Positions 46,600 through 55,314 of a stretch of 64,000 nucleotides of DNA are shown piece by piece. Position numbers and translations under genes: made by a program. Source of the stretch: Burkholderiales bacterium RIFOXYD12_FULL_59_19 (GTDB lineage: Bacteria; Pseudomonadota; Gammaproteobacteria; Burkholderiales; Burkholderiaceae_C); contig MESQ01000001.1 in the NCBI GenBank assembly GCA_001771065.1, positions 27,120 to 91,119 of the forward strand, written 5' to 3'. Within the stretch, counting starts at the first letter, position 1. Each line of letters opens with the position of its first letter. The notes beneath the pieces were generated by a model. It saw nothing but the letters and a program-made list of their open reading frames with translations, did no database searches and was not told where the DNA came from.

Positions 46600-46605
46600 T
46601 ATAAT
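46600..46605 (+). promoter_or_regulatory. -10 element of the tRNA-Pro gene
   Basis: A perfect TATAAT lies nine bases before the first base of the tRNA. A -35 at 17-bp spacing is weak. The AT-rich TATAATTTGAGGC run fits a stable-RNA promoter. Confidence 0.65.
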
Positions 46606-46614
46606 TTGAGGCTT

Positions 46615-46691
46615 CGGTGTGTGGCGCAGCCTGGTAGCGCACTTGCATGGGGTGCAAGGGGTCGAAGGTTCGAATCCTTTCACACCGACCA
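46615..46691 (+). tRNA. tRNA-Pro (anticodon GGG)
   Basis: A 77-base cloverleaf with CCA encoded. Acceptor CGGTGTG pairs with CACACCG; the D arm is GCGC-AGCCTGGTA-GCGC; the anticodon stem CTTGC/GCAAG holds the loop ATGGGGT, so the anticodon is GGG, reading CCC and CCT; the T arm is GAAGG-TTCGAAT-CCTTT, with a G-T pair. TATAAT lies just upstream and a terminator downstream. Confidence 0.97.
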
Positions 46692-46699
46692 ATAAAATC

Positions 46700-46740
46700 A
46701 AGGACTTAGCGCAGAAATGGGCTAAGTCCTTACTTTTTTA
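46700..46740 (+). terminator. intrinsic terminator of tRNA-Pro
   Basis: AAGGACTTAGC (46700-46710) pairs perfectly with GCTAAGTCCTT (46721-46731), followed by AC and seven T. Confidence 0.92.
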
Positions 46741-46805
46741 CAGGTACTTCGTCTCCGGTGACGATTCAGTTGCAAATTCCGGGCTCACTTCATACCCGGC
46801 TACTT

Positions 46806-47693
46806 TCAGTCCAATTCAAGCAATAGCGGTTGATGATCTGAGGCTTTTGTGTCAACTTCGACTGAAAGGCGAACGACACGATTTGCCAGTGACTGACTTA
46901 CAAACATGAAGTCGCACGTAGTGGGTTCGGGTCCATAGGTGCGGTCATACACCCTAAATGTGGGTTCATGAGGAGTTTGACCATGTACAAGTGGCCAGGC
47001 GTCTTGCAAGCCAAAACCTTTGGGATCGTTGGCCTTGAACAGAATTTTTATATTCTCATCTGACCGAAATGGCTCTTGAAGCTTGGTGTATTCCGGTGTA
47101 CCGGGGCCAAAGTTGAAGTCACCGCACAGGATTGCATGTGGTGTGTGATCCCGGTTGCGAAACGGTGAGTCGCTTTCACCAGCGGCGGGCGGTGAAATGG
47201 CCAGGGCACAGGCCTCTCGATGTAGGTCGCGTAGCGACTGGACTTGCGCCATGCGCTGCTGCCCGGAGTCATAGGCCAGATGTGTGGTCATCACCCTGAT
47301 AGCCCCCAGACCTGGAGCCTGTACTGTGACCACACTGCACATGCGCGGCATACTGGGCACATCCGGGTCGGCGGGCCAAGGCAAGGGGTGGTGTTCTACC
47401 CGGACAACGGGCAGCCGGGTGGCGATCAGATTGCCAAAACGCTGGCGTTTACCTGCTGGGTCAAATTCGTCTACGGCCGCGCCAAAGAACACCAGATGAT
47501 CTGGCAGCAGCGCTTGCAGTTGTGCCGGTTGATCACCCGGCTGGCCGGGCATAGCCTCAAAACCACTGGCGATTTCCTGTAGGCACAGTACGTCAAAGTT
47601 GGCCATGTGGCGCGCCTGCCTGACGATGCGTTCCACACTGACTTGGCCGTCGAGACCACGACACCATTGGGTGTTCCAGGTAATTATTTTCAT
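46806..47693 (-). CDS. Endonuclease/exonuclease/phosphatase family protein
   Basis: A 295-residue EEP-superfamily metal-dependent hydrolase (the DNase I/sphingomyelinase/inositol phosphatase fold). Key motifs are ITWNTQWCRG at the N terminus, VLCLQEI with the metal-binding Glu, ILCGDFNFGPGTPE with Asp and Asn, TCDFMFVS and SDHQPLLLEL with the Asp-His pair. No signal peptide is seen. It overlaps the preceding permease gene (ATGA, 47690-47693), so it is part of the importer operon. That is where ugpQ, the glycerophosphodiester phosphodiesterase, sits in E. coli; a phosphodiesterase role on the imported compound is an inference. Confidence 0.88.
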   Translation of the reverse strand: MKIITWNTQWCRGLDGQVSVERIVRQARHMANFDVLCLQEIASGFEAMPGQPGDQPAQLQALLPDHLVFFGAAVDEFDPAGKRQRFGNLIATRLPVVRVEHHPLPWPADPDVPSMPRMCSVVTVQAPGLGAIRVMTTHLAYDSGQQRMAQVQSLRDLHREACALAISPPAAGESDSPFRNRDHTPHAILCGDFNFGPGTPEYTKLQEPFRSDENIKILFKANDPKGFGLQDAWPLVHGQTPHEPTFRVYDRTYGPEPTTCDFMFVSQSLANRVVRLSVEVDTKASDHQPLLLELD

Positions 47694-48526
47694 TTGATGC
47701 CTGCGCGCATGAAGCTTTGAACGAACTGACGTTGAAACAACAAAAATGCGATCAACAGCGGTGCCGCGCTGAGCAGCGTGGCAGCGGTGATGATTGACCA
47801 GTCAATGCCCTGATCCACCGCAGAAAAAACCTGCAGCCCCACAGTGAGCGGGCGGGCGTTGACGCTGTTGGTGACGATCAGCGGCCACAAAAAGTTGTTC
47901 CAGTGAAAGCTCACCGATACCAGTGCAAAAGCGATGTAAACAGGCCGCGCCAGCGGTACGTACACACGCCACAGTATTTGCAGGGCACCCGCGCCCTCAA
48001 CGCGGGCAGCATCATCAAGCTCTTTGGGGATGCTCATGAAAGTCTGGCGCAGCAGAAAGATCGCAAACGCCGACGCAAAGTAGGGCAGGCCAATGGCCAG
48101 CAGCGAGTCGACCAGGCCCAGTTGTGCCATCGTTTTGTAATTGGCAACCACCAGCAGGTCAGGCATCACCACCAATTGCACCAGCACCAACGCAAAAGCC
48201 AGATTGCGCCCCCGGAATCTGAAGCGGGCAAACGCATAGGCTGCCAGGGTCGAGATCACCAGTTGCGTCACCAGAATCATGCCGGTGAGCACGGTGGTGT
48301 TGAAGAAATAGCGGGCAAATGGCGCTGCCTCCCAGGCGCGACGGAAGTTGTTCAGCGTCAAGGGTGCGCTCAGCTCAAAGCGGGTGGAGAACTCAGCCGG
48401 ATGAAACGCCGTCCAGACTGCATAGACCAGCGGCAGCAGCCACAACAAGCCCAACAACCAGGCCGCCAGCGTGTCCAGCCAGCCGGGCTCGTTGAAGGCC
48501 AGGCGCTGTTGCGTGGTGTGACTCAT
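47690..48526 (-). CDS. Carbohydrate/glycerol-phosphate-type ABC transporter permease (UgpE-like)
   Basis: A 278-residue permease of the MalG/UgpE type with six membrane spans, first at about residues 20-40. The EAA loop reads DDAARVEGAGALQILWRVYVPLARP. ELDDAARVEG and FHWNNFLWPLIVTN are typical of UgpE. The ATG at 48526 overlaps the upstream permease stop (ATGA). It partners the permease at 48523. Confidence 0.92.
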   Translation of the reverse strand: MSHTTQQRLAFNEPGWLDTLAAWLLGLLWLLPLVYAVWTAFHPAEFSTRFELSAPLTLNNFRRAWEAAPFARYFFNTTVLTGMILVTQLVISTLAAYAFARFRFRGRNLAFALVLVQLVVMPDLLVVANYKTMAQLGLVDSLLAIGLPYFASAFAIFLLRQTFMSIPKELDDAARVEGAGALQILWRVYVPLARPVYIAFALVSVSFHWNNFLWPLIVTNSVNARPLTVGLQVFSAVDQGIDWSIITAATLLSAAPLLIAFLLFQRQFVQSFMRAGIK

Positions 48527-49398
48527 TGGTAATGCACCCGGCGGTCCAGTACAAAAAACTGCAGCAGGGCCACACCAGCCAATATCGCGACCAGCACCAC
48601 CGTGATGGCCGATGCGTAGGCGGTATCCCAAAAACTGAAGCCCACCTCGTACAAGTAGTACAGCAGCAGGGTGGAGGCATTGTCCGGCCCACCGCGGGTC
48701 ATCACAAACAGGTGGTCCACCATGCGAAAGCCGTTGATGAACGCGTTAACCAGGACGAAGACGGTGGTTGGCATCAGCAGCGGCCATTGCACACGCCTGA
48801 AAAATGTCCAGCGTGACGCACCTTCAATGGCGGCGGCCTCGCGCAGGCTCGGGTTCATGCCCTGTAACGCGGCAAGGTAAAAAATCATGAAGAACCCCGC
48901 CTCTTTCCAGACCGCCACCAGGGTCACTGCACCCAAGGCAGTCGTTGGATTGCCCAGCCAGTTTTGTGCCGGCAGGCCCATAGCACCGCTGACCTGCTCC
49001 AGCAAGCCATATTGCGGTGTGTAAAAAAACAACCAGATGTTGGCCACTGCAATCATTGGCAGCACGGTGGGAGTGAAGTAGGCCATGCGCAGCAGGGCAC
49101 GTCCAGCCATGCGTTCGTTGACCCACAGGGCCATCACCAGCGCCAGACCGATGGACAGCGGGATGGTCACCCCGGCAAACCACAAGTTGTTGGCCAGCGC
49201 CTTGCGGAACACCGGGTCGTCCAGCATGACCCGGTAGTTATCAAGTCCCACCCAGACGCTGGCTCGCACACCTTTCGGAGTGGAGTGGAAGCTGTCGAAC
49301 AGTGTGGAGACCACCGGCCAGTGGGTGAACGCCAGCAGCAACAACAGCGCTGGCAGCAACATCAACCAGATGTGGATGACGTGCTGGCGGTGCTCCAT
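48523..49398 (-). CDS. ABC transporter permease (UgpA-like)
   Basis: A 291-residue MalF/UgpA-type permease with about six hydrophobic segments, starting WLMLLPALLLLLAFTHWPVV. The EAA loop is LREAAAIEGASRWTFFRRVQWPLLMP. SFHSTPKGVRASVWVGLDNYR is a typical periplasmic segment. The ATG at 49398 is favoured; the longer frame to 49473 would overlap the binding-protein gene. It follows the binding-protein gene by 31 bases. Confidence 0.92.
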   Translation of the reverse strand: MEHRQHVIHIWLMLLPALLLLLAFTHWPVVSTLFDSFHSTPKGVRASVWVGLDNYRVMLDDPVFRKALANNLWFAGVTIPLSIGLALVMALWVNERMAGRALLRMAYFTPTVLPMIAVANIWLFFYTPQYGLLEQVSGAMGLPAQNWLGNPTTALGAVTLVAVWKEAGFFMIFYLAALQGMNPSLREAAAIEGASRWTFFRRVQWPLLMPTTVFVLVNAFINGFRMVDHLFVMTRGGPDNASTLLLYYLYEVGFSFWDTAYASAITVVLVAILAGVALLQFFVLDRRVHYQ

Positions 49399-49429
49399 TG
49401 GCGGTGGCAAGCTGACACCCAAGCGGCTG

Positions 49430-50734
49430 TTACTTGTAGGCACGCAGGATGCGGTCGGCCTCGGCTTGGGCATCCTTCATGGCCTGGGCAGTCGTCTTGC
49501 TCCCGGTGAGCGCGGCCTGCAACCCGTCGTTGAGAGCTTTGGTGACGCGCTGGTTGTCGTGGGTTGACAACTCCGCCACCGCAACCGGTAGTTGGTCACG
49601 TGCCACCAGGGCCGCCGGGAAGCTGAGGCCATATTGTTTGAGCACAGGTGTGTCATATGCTGCCTGTGAGACAGCCACGTAGCCGGTGTCGATGCTCCAT
49701 TGCGCAGCGCGTTCGGGCTGGGTAACCCAGCGGATGAACTCGAACGCGGCCTGTTGCTGCGCTGGCGTCGATTTCTTGAAGATGTAGAAATTGCCACCGC
49801 CGGTAGGTGAGCCTCGGCGCGCGTTGGCCGGAATCATGCCCACGCCGAAGTCAAATTTGGCGTTCGCCTTGATGTTGGTCAGGTTGCCGGTGGTGGTGAA
49901 GATGATGGCGGCTTTACGCTCAAAAAAATCTTTCGGCGTGGTGCCCCACTCCACCACGCCCGGGGGATGAATGCCTGATTTTCCCAGGTCTACCCAGTAC
50001 TGCAGGGCCTCGACCACCTTGGGGTCGTCAAACCGGACGGCGGTACCGGCCTCGTTGGCCAGGACGGCACCGTTGGTGGTGCTCAGGGTCTGGAACAACC
50101 AGTACGGGAATCCGCTGGACGGAATCTGCACACCCCAGGTGCTGACCTTGCCGGACGCATCTTTTTGCGTGAGTTTGGTGGCGGCATTTTTCAACTCGGC
50201 CCAGTTGGCAGGGGCCTTGTTCGGGTCCAGTCCAGCGGCCTTGAATAAATCCTTGTTCCAGTACATCACCACGGTCGAGCGCTGGAATGGAATGCCCCAG
50301 GTCTTGCCGCCGGTCTGGCTGTTTTGCATGAAGGCAGGGTAAAAGCCCTTCAGCCAGGTCTGGTCTTGCGCGGTTTTGACAAAGTTGTCAAACGGCACCA
50401 CGGCATCCTCGTCAATCAGGGTGAACATGTCGGTCGATAGCAGTACCGAAGTCACGGGCGGAGTGCCCGATTTATGTGCGGTCAGCGCCTTGACGATGCT
50501 CTCCTGGTAACTACCTGCGTAGATTGGCGTGACCTTGATCTGTGGGTTGGCTTTCATGAAGTCGGCCGCAAAACCGTCGATGGTCTTGGCAATCGGGCCA
50601 CCGACGGCGACCGGATAGAAAAACTGCACCTCGACGGGTGTTTGTGCCAGCAGTTGTCCAGCAGCCCCCGTTAAAAGGGCGCAGGCAGCTATGGTCTTAA
50701 GAGTGGTCAACTGTAGAAAAGTCTTGCGTTTCAT
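49430..50734 (-). CDS. ABC transporter extracellular substrate-binding protein (UgpB-like)
   Basis: A 434-residue type I extracellular solute-binding protein. The N terminus is a Sec signal peptide (MKRKTFLQLTTLKTIAACAL followed by LTGAAGQLLAQ). The mature part opens VEVQFFYPVAVGGPIAKTIDGFAADF, and has AGSYQESIVKALTAHKSGTPPVTSVLLSTDMF and GGNFYIFKKS, like UgpB, which binds sn-glycerol-3-phosphate and glycerophosphodiesters. Its start lies 38 bases inside the end of the upstream ATPase gene. Confidence 0.92.
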   Translation of the reverse strand: MKRKTFLQLTTLKTIAACALLTGAAGQLLAQTPVEVQFFYPVAVGGPIAKTIDGFAADFMKANPQIKVTPIYAGSYQESIVKALTAHKSGTPPVTSVLLSTDMFTLIDEDAVVPFDNFVKTAQDQTWLKGFYPAFMQNSQTGGKTWGIPFQRSTVVMYWNKDLFKAAGLDPNKAPANWAELKNAATKLTQKDASGKVSTWGVQIPSSGFPYWLFQTLSTTNGAVLANEAGTAVRFDDPKVVEALQYWVDLGKSGIHPPGVVEWGTTPKDFFERKAAIIFTTTGNLTNIKANAKFDFGVGMIPANARRGSPTGGGNFYIFKKSTPAQQQAAFEFIRWVTQPERAAQWSIDTGYVAVSQAAYDTPVLKQYGLSFPAALVARDQLPVAVAELSTHDNQRVTKALNDGLQAALTGSKTTAQAMKDAQAEADRILRAYK

Positions 50735-51788
50735 GGGAAGCGTCCTTGGGTTGTGGTGAATGGTGGAGGGTTAATGGAATGCGTTGGCCACGGGCGTCAA
50801 AGCCATGGCTGTCCTGAGCCGCCCAGTGCAGGCGAACCTGATCACCGACGGCGGCTTGGTGCTGTCCGTGCAGGCGCGCCAGCAGGCTTTGGCTGCCTAT
50901 GCGGCAATGCAGCACCAGATCCGCACCCAGGTATTCCAGGCTCTGCACCACGGCGGGAAGCCCGTCAGGGTGCAGGTGAATGGCCTCCGGGCGTATACCC
51001 ATCATGGCAGCGGACGTGTCAATGGCAATGTCGCTCCCGGCGATGTACCCCTCTTCGAGGGCAAGCAGATTCATCGGCGGTGTACCAATGAAGCGAGCCG
51101 CAAACCGGGTACCGGGTTGCAAATACAGGTCGCGTGGTGTACCTACCTGTTCAACCTGCCCGCTGTTGAGCAGTACCACCTGATCGGCCATGCTCATCGC
51201 CTCGGTCTGGTCGTGGGTGACGTATACCACCGTCAATCCCAACTGACGCTGTATGTCGCGCAATTCGCGGCGCATGTCCTGGCGCAGTTGTGCATCAAGG
51301 TTGGATAGCGGCTCATCCATCAGGCACACCTGGGCTTGGGCCACCAGCGCTCGCCCCAGCGCGACGCGCTGCTGCTGACCGCCAGAGAGTTGGCTCGGCC
51401 GACGATCCAGCAATTTGGTCAGACCTAGCAACTCTGCAGTTTGCGCCAGACGACGGGAGGCTTCGGGTGCCGGGGTCTTGCGCACCGACAAGCCGAAGGT
51501 GATGTTGTCGGCCACGCTCAGGTGCGGGAATAGGGCGTAGTTTTGAAACACCATTGCAATGCCGCGCTGTGCTGGTGGCAAGTCAGTGACGTTGCGCCCG
51601 CCAATCCACACTTGGCCGGTGCTGCCTGCTTCCAGTCCGGCAATGATGCGCAAGGTCGTGGATTTGCCACAGCCCGATGGACCCAGCAACACACAGAACG
51701 TACCTTCCTCAATCTGCAAATTGATGTTTTCCAGGGCGGTGGTTTTTCCCCATATCTTGGAGACATCAATGAGTTGGATAGCTGACAT
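50697..51788 (-). CDS. ABC transporter ATP-binding protein (UgpC-like)
   Basis: A 363-residue importer ATPase. Walker A is LLGPSGCGKSTTLRII, the Q-loop is VFQNYALFPH, the signature [15 protein letters not shown], Walker B VCLMDEPLSNLDAQLR, and the switch His VTHDQTEA. The C-terminal OB-fold domain has the MGIRPEAIHLHPDG segment of the UgpC/MalK type. It is the first gene of the operon ATPase-binding protein-permease-permease-hydrolase. An upstream CGTCAT-ATGG-CTGATC stretch on the minus strand faintly resembles a Pho box. Confidence 0.93.
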   Translation of the reverse strand: MSAIQLIDVSKIWGKTTALENINLQIEEGTFCVLLGPSGCGKSTTLRIIAGLEAGSTGQVWIGGRNVTDLPPAQRGIAMVFQNYALFPHLSVADNITFGLSVRKTPAPEASRRLAQTAELLGLTKLLDRRPSQLSGGQQQRVALGRALVAQAQVCLMDEPLSNLDAQLRQDMRRELRDIQRQLGLTVVYVTHDQTEAMSMADQVVLLNSGQVEQVGTPRDLYLQPGTRFAARFIGTPPMNLLALEEGYIAGSDIAIDTSAAMMGIRPEAIHLHPDGLPAVVQSLEYLGADLVLHCRIGSQSLLARLHGQHQAAVGDQVRLHWAAQDSHGFDARGQRIPLTLHHSPQPKDASHETQDFSTVDHS

Positions 51789-52096
51789 TCGTCAAGTGTC
51801 GATCAGCCATATGACGTTTTTGTGAATCGCCTTGAAGCCCTGGATGCCTCTTTCGTGGAACGAATCATGACCGATTGTGGATGCGGACTTGTACTTCGCT
51901 AACCCATCTGTCTATCGTCCAAGAAACCCGTTCAAGGACTCGAATTTCATGGCCTTTCAAAGCGAAAGTTTTTTGCTGTCACTGCGCTTATTTTGAAAAA
52001 GGCTTTTGTGAACGTACATGCATGAAGGCAAAGAGTGACCTTGACCCCGGGGTGATAATTGCCGCATGCAACCTTCCACCCGGCAACTTCCTGTCA
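51789..52096. other. divergent intergenic region between ugpC-like gene and dinG
   Basis: About 300 bases with no credible gene. It must hold promoters in both directions. No LexA box is visible near dinG, although E. coli dinG is LexA-controlled. Confidence 0.5.
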
Positions 52097-54268
52097 ATGA
52101 CGGCACAAACCACTGATTTACCTGCTGACTTGGCCGCTGTCGCCCTGGCAGCCTTTGACCAGGTGGTGGTGGCCACGCCGGGCTTTCGCGTGCGCACCGG
52201 GCAACACGAAATGGCGCAACGAATTGCCAGCAGCTTGCATGACGTAACCCTGGGCGACCAGCCCGAGCCGCACAGTGCGGTGACCGTGATCCAGGCGGGC
52301 ACCGGGGTGGGCAAGTCGGCGGCGTATTTGTCGACCACGGTGGCACTGGCGCTGGCGCGAAAAACGCGGGTGGTGGTGTCTACCGCTACCGTCGCGTTGC
52401 AAGAACAGCTCATGACCAAAGACCTGCCGGCGCTTGCCGCAGTGCTGGACACCCCTTTTGTTTATGCCCTGGCCAAAGGCCGTGGGCGCTACGTGTGTAA
52501 ACTCAAATTGGAGCGCCTGGTTGGCACAGGCGGTGCGGAGGCTACGGAGCTGTTTGACGCCGACGACGAGGCCGCAGCCCAACCCACTGCCGCCCAGCCC
52601 AGGCGTGGCGTCGTGTGGACAGACCCGATCGAGCGGCGCGTTGCCTTGTACGACAGCCTGGCTGCAGCGCTGGCTGCAGGCCGCTGGGACGGTGACCGCG
52701 ACAGCCTGGCCGAACAACCCGAGCCCAGTGACTGGTCGACGGTGGCCGCCGAGCGCCACACCTGCACGGCGCGCCACTGCCCGCGTTTCTCAAGCTGCAG
52801 CTATTACCAGGCCCGCATGCAACTGGCGCAGGCGCAGGTGATTGTGGCCAACCATGACCTGGTATTGGCCTCGCTGGGCATGAAGGCGCTGCCCGACCTG
52901 GACAACTGTCTGCTGGTGTTTGACGAAGGGCACCACTTGCCGGCGGTTGCGCTGGACCAGTTTTCCAGCGCCATGGACCTGAGTGGTCTGCGCTGGCTCG
53001 ACAAACTGCCAAAAATCCTGATCGATGTGGCCGACAAGATGGGATTTGTGCTGGTGCAGGATGTCACCACGCTGGCGCAACAGCTCAAAACCGCGCTGCT
53101 CGAAGCCAACCGCATGGCCATGGACTTGCTGCGCGGTGTATCCGCCGGTTATGACGTGGTGCACCGTTTCAAGGACGGTGTGGTACCCGAAGCCCTGCTG
53201 GAACCTTTCAAACTCATCCACGACCATGCCGTGGCTTTGTCCGACGCGCTCGAGGCCTTGGGTGCCGAACTCAAGTCGCGCGCCAAGGAAGACCCGGCAC
53301 AGGCAACACATTGCTCGGTGCAATACGCCAGGCTGGGCCAGATGGCGCCCAAGCTCAACAGCGCGGTGGCCACCAGTGCGCAATGGCTCAACAGCGACGA
53401 ACCACCGTTGGCCAAATGGTTCAAGTCCGATACCAGCTCGGGTTTGGTTTTTTTGAGCGCGCATGCCTGCCCGATCGTGCCTGGTGATCTGCTGCGCCGC
53501 CACCTGTGGCAGCACGTGCGCGGTGCTGTGGTCACCTCGGCGTCGCTGACCAGCTGCGGCAGTTTTGACTATTTTTTGGGCGAGACCGGTCTGGCTGGTT
53601 TGCCGCAGGTGAGCACGTTGGCCGTTGACAGCCCGTTTGATTACCGCACGCAGGGCCAGTTGATCGTGGCCGATACCGCCGCCGACCCAAAGCAGGTTGA
53701 CCTGTACACCACCCAGATGGTGGCTGCCTTGTTGGCTGATTTGCGCGCGGTGCCGCATGGCGCCCTGGTGCTGTTTACCTCACGCGTGCAAATGCAGGCG
53801 GCCGTGGGCGCGCTGGACGCCAACCTGCAAGACACTGTGCTGGTACAGGGGCAAATGGCGCGCGGGCGCTTGCTGGGTATCCATCAGGCACGGGTCGAAT
53901 CCGGCTTTGCTTCGGTGATTTTTGGCTTGCAGTCATTTGGCGAGGGCTTGGATTTGCCGGGCCTGTTATGCGAAACGGTGTTTATTGCCAAGCTGCCGTT
54001 CAGTCCGCCGTCTGACCCGGTCGAAGAAGCGCGTGCCGAATGGCTCAAACGCGATGGACGTGACCCGTTCTCTGAACTGGTGGTACCGGCCACCGGCATC
54101 AAGCTGCTGCAGTGGACAGGTCGAGCCATCCGCTCCGAGACCGATCAGGCCAGGGTGATCTGTTATGACAAGCGGCTACTGAGCACCAGTTATGGCCGGC
54201 GCATGTTGCAAGGCCTGCCGCCATATGCGGTATCTCGGCGCGTGTTGGGGGCCTTGTCGGCACTTTGA
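52097..54268 (+). CDS. dinG: DinG-like ATP-dependent DNA helicase (iron-sulfur, XPD family)
   Basis: A 723-residue superfamily II 5'-3' helicase. Walker A is VIQAGTGVGKSAAYLSTTVAL. Four cysteines for a 4Fe-4S cluster lie in RYVCKLKLERL and HTCTARHCPRFSSCSYY. The DEAH-type box reads VFDEGHHLPA, the late motif VIFGLQSFGEGLDLPGLLCE, and the arginine finger region LLQWTGRAIRSETDQARV. It removes R-loops and other blocks. The ATG at 52097 gives the normal start (MTAQTTDLPADL). It diverges from the ABC operon. Confidence 0.93.
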   Translation: MTAQTTDLPADLAAVALAAFDQVVVATPGFRVRTGQHEMAQRIASSLHDVTLGDQPEPHSAVTVIQAGTGVGKSAAYLSTTVALALARKTRVVVSTATVALQEQLMTKDLPALAAVLDTPFVYALAKGRGRYVCKLKLERLVGTGGAEATELFDADDEAAAQPTAAQPRRGVVWTDPIERRVALYDSLAAALAAGRWDGDRDSLAEQPEPSDWSTVAAERHTCTARHCPRFSSCSYYQARMQLAQAQVIVANHDLVLASLGMKALPDLDNCLLVFDEGHHLPAVALDQFSSAMDLSGLRWLDKLPKILIDVADKMGFVLVQDVTTLAQQLKTALLEANRMAMDLLRGVSAGYDVVHRFKDGVVPEALLEPFKLIHDHAVALSDALEALGAELKSRAKEDPAQATHCSVQYARLGQMAPKLNSAVATSAQWLNSDEPPLAKWFKSDTSSGLVFLSAHACPIVPGDLLRRHLWQHVRGAVVTSASLTSCGSFDYFLGETGLAGLPQVSTLAVDSPFDYRTQGQLIVADTAADPKQVDLYTTQMVAALLADLRAVPHGALVLFTSRVQMQAAVGALDANLQDTVLVQGQMARGRLLGIHQARVESGFASVIFGLQSFGEGLDLPGLLCETVFIAKLPFSPPSDPVEEARAEWLKRDGRDPFSELVVPATGIKLLQWTGRAIRSETDQARVICYDKRLLSTSYGRRMLQGLPPYAVSRRVLGALSAL

Positions 54269-54309
54269 TGCGATGATCACGGCCTGGATGGCGTAGAAGG
54301 AACTGATGG

Positions 54310-54627
54310 GTGAATAATTTTTTAGGACAATTGAGCAGCTTGGTGTTGCGTCTGGGCTTGCTGCTGGCGGCCCTGATTTTTTTGGCAAGCCTGTTGTTTG
54401 CGGCAGGGCTGGTGCTGGTGCTGTGGCTGCTGCGGGCCTTGTGGGCCAAACTGACTGGCAAGCCAGTGCAACCCTGGACATTCAAAATGCACCGTTCCGG
54501 TTTGTGGCAAAAGGCTTACGGCTCTGCGGCACCCGGCAGCAATCGCAGCAAGGCTTCCATGGATGTGATTGATGCCGAGGTGACCGATGTGACTGACGTC
54601 ACCGACGTTAGGGAAAAACGTCCCTGA
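54310..54627 (+). CDS. small membrane protein, unknown function
   Basis: A 105-residue protein starting with GTG at 54310 after GAAGGA. Residues 8-42 form one long or two short hydrophobic segments (LVLRLGLLLAALIFLASLLF...), then a basic WAKLTGKPVQPWTFKMHRS loop, and a C-terminal acidic tail with a short repeat (VTDVTDVTDV). It lies 41 bases after dinG, probably co-transcribed. No domain recognised. The charged tail is likely cytoplasmic. Confidence 0.7.
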   Translation: MNNFLGQLSSLVLRLGLLLAALIFLASLLFAAGLVLVLWLLRALWAKLTGKPVQPWTFKMHRSGLWQKAYGSAAPGSNRSKASMDVIDAEVTDVTDVTDVREKRP

Positions 54628-54651
54628 TCGCCGCCGGGCCAGTCCCTGGCT

Positions 54652-55218
54652 TCAGTGCAATGCGGGTTCGGTCGTGGTTGCGTTGGTGAGCGTCGGCGCG
54701 GGTGCTACCCGGCGCGCGCCATCAAAACGATGGCTCCAATAAGACACCCCCATGTTTTCCACTCGCACCTGGGCGCCGGGCTTGGGTGAATGGATAAATT
54801 TGCCGTCGCCAATGTAGATGCCCACATGGCTGAAAGCGCGACGCAGGGTGTTGAAGAACACCAGGTCGCCGGGTTGTAATTCAGCCCGGTCAATGAGCTG
54901 GGTGGCTGCGGCTTGCTGTTCTGCCTTGCGCGGCAGGATCAGGCCCACGGTTTGTTCGTACATGGCCTTGACAAAACCACTGCAGTCGAAACCGGTTTCC
55001 ACACTGTTGCCGCCCATTCGGTAGGGCGCACCCAAAAAACCCAGCGCGTTGACCACCAGGTCGGAGGCCTTGTTGGTGACGTTTTGGCGTACCTGGTCGA
55101 TTTGGGACAGCAGGCCCTTGTCATTCAGAAACCGCCCCATGTCATCAGGTGTGTCAGCCGGCGCAGCGTGCACGCTGGCGGCAAGCAGCAGGGATGACAA
55201 AAGGGTGGGAATTCGCAT
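54652..55218 (-). CDS. NlpC/P60 family peptidoglycan endopeptidase (C40)
   Basis: A 188-residue secreted cell-wall hydrolase. A Sec signal peptide (MRIPTLLSSLLLAASVHAAP) is followed by a short linker and an NlpC/P60 domain. Catalytic Cys is in FDCSGFVKAMYEQT, and the two histidines are in HVGIYIGDGKFIH. GDLVFFNTLRRAFSHVGIYIGDG is the family core. It probably cleaves the D-Glu-diaminopimelate bond in peptide stems. It is convergent with the small membrane-protein gene. Confidence 0.94.
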   Translation of the reverse strand: MRIPTLLSSLLLAASVHAAPADTPDDMGRFLNDKGLLSQIDQVRQNVTNKASDLVVNALGFLGAPYRMGGNSVETGFDCSGFVKAMYEQTVGLILPRKAEQQAAATQLIDRAELQPGDLVFFNTLRRAFSHVGIYIGDGKFIHSPKPGAQVRVENMGVSYWSHRFDGARRVAPAPTLTNATTTEPALH

Positions 55219-55314
55219 CGGCGTAGTTTACACACATTCGCCGCCCCACAATCCATGTCTTCAAAGCTGCGGTTTAATCCGGACATGCCTGTTTTAAATT
55301 TTTGAAAGCCCACC

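Noticed and set aside
51789..51830. Pho box upstream of the UgpC-like gene
   Set aside because: Only one half-site (CGTCAT) is convincing; the second half matches 3 of 7 positions.
52030..52096. LexA box upstream of dinG
   Set aside because: A CTGT at 52091 has no partner at the right spacing; no SOS box could be supported.
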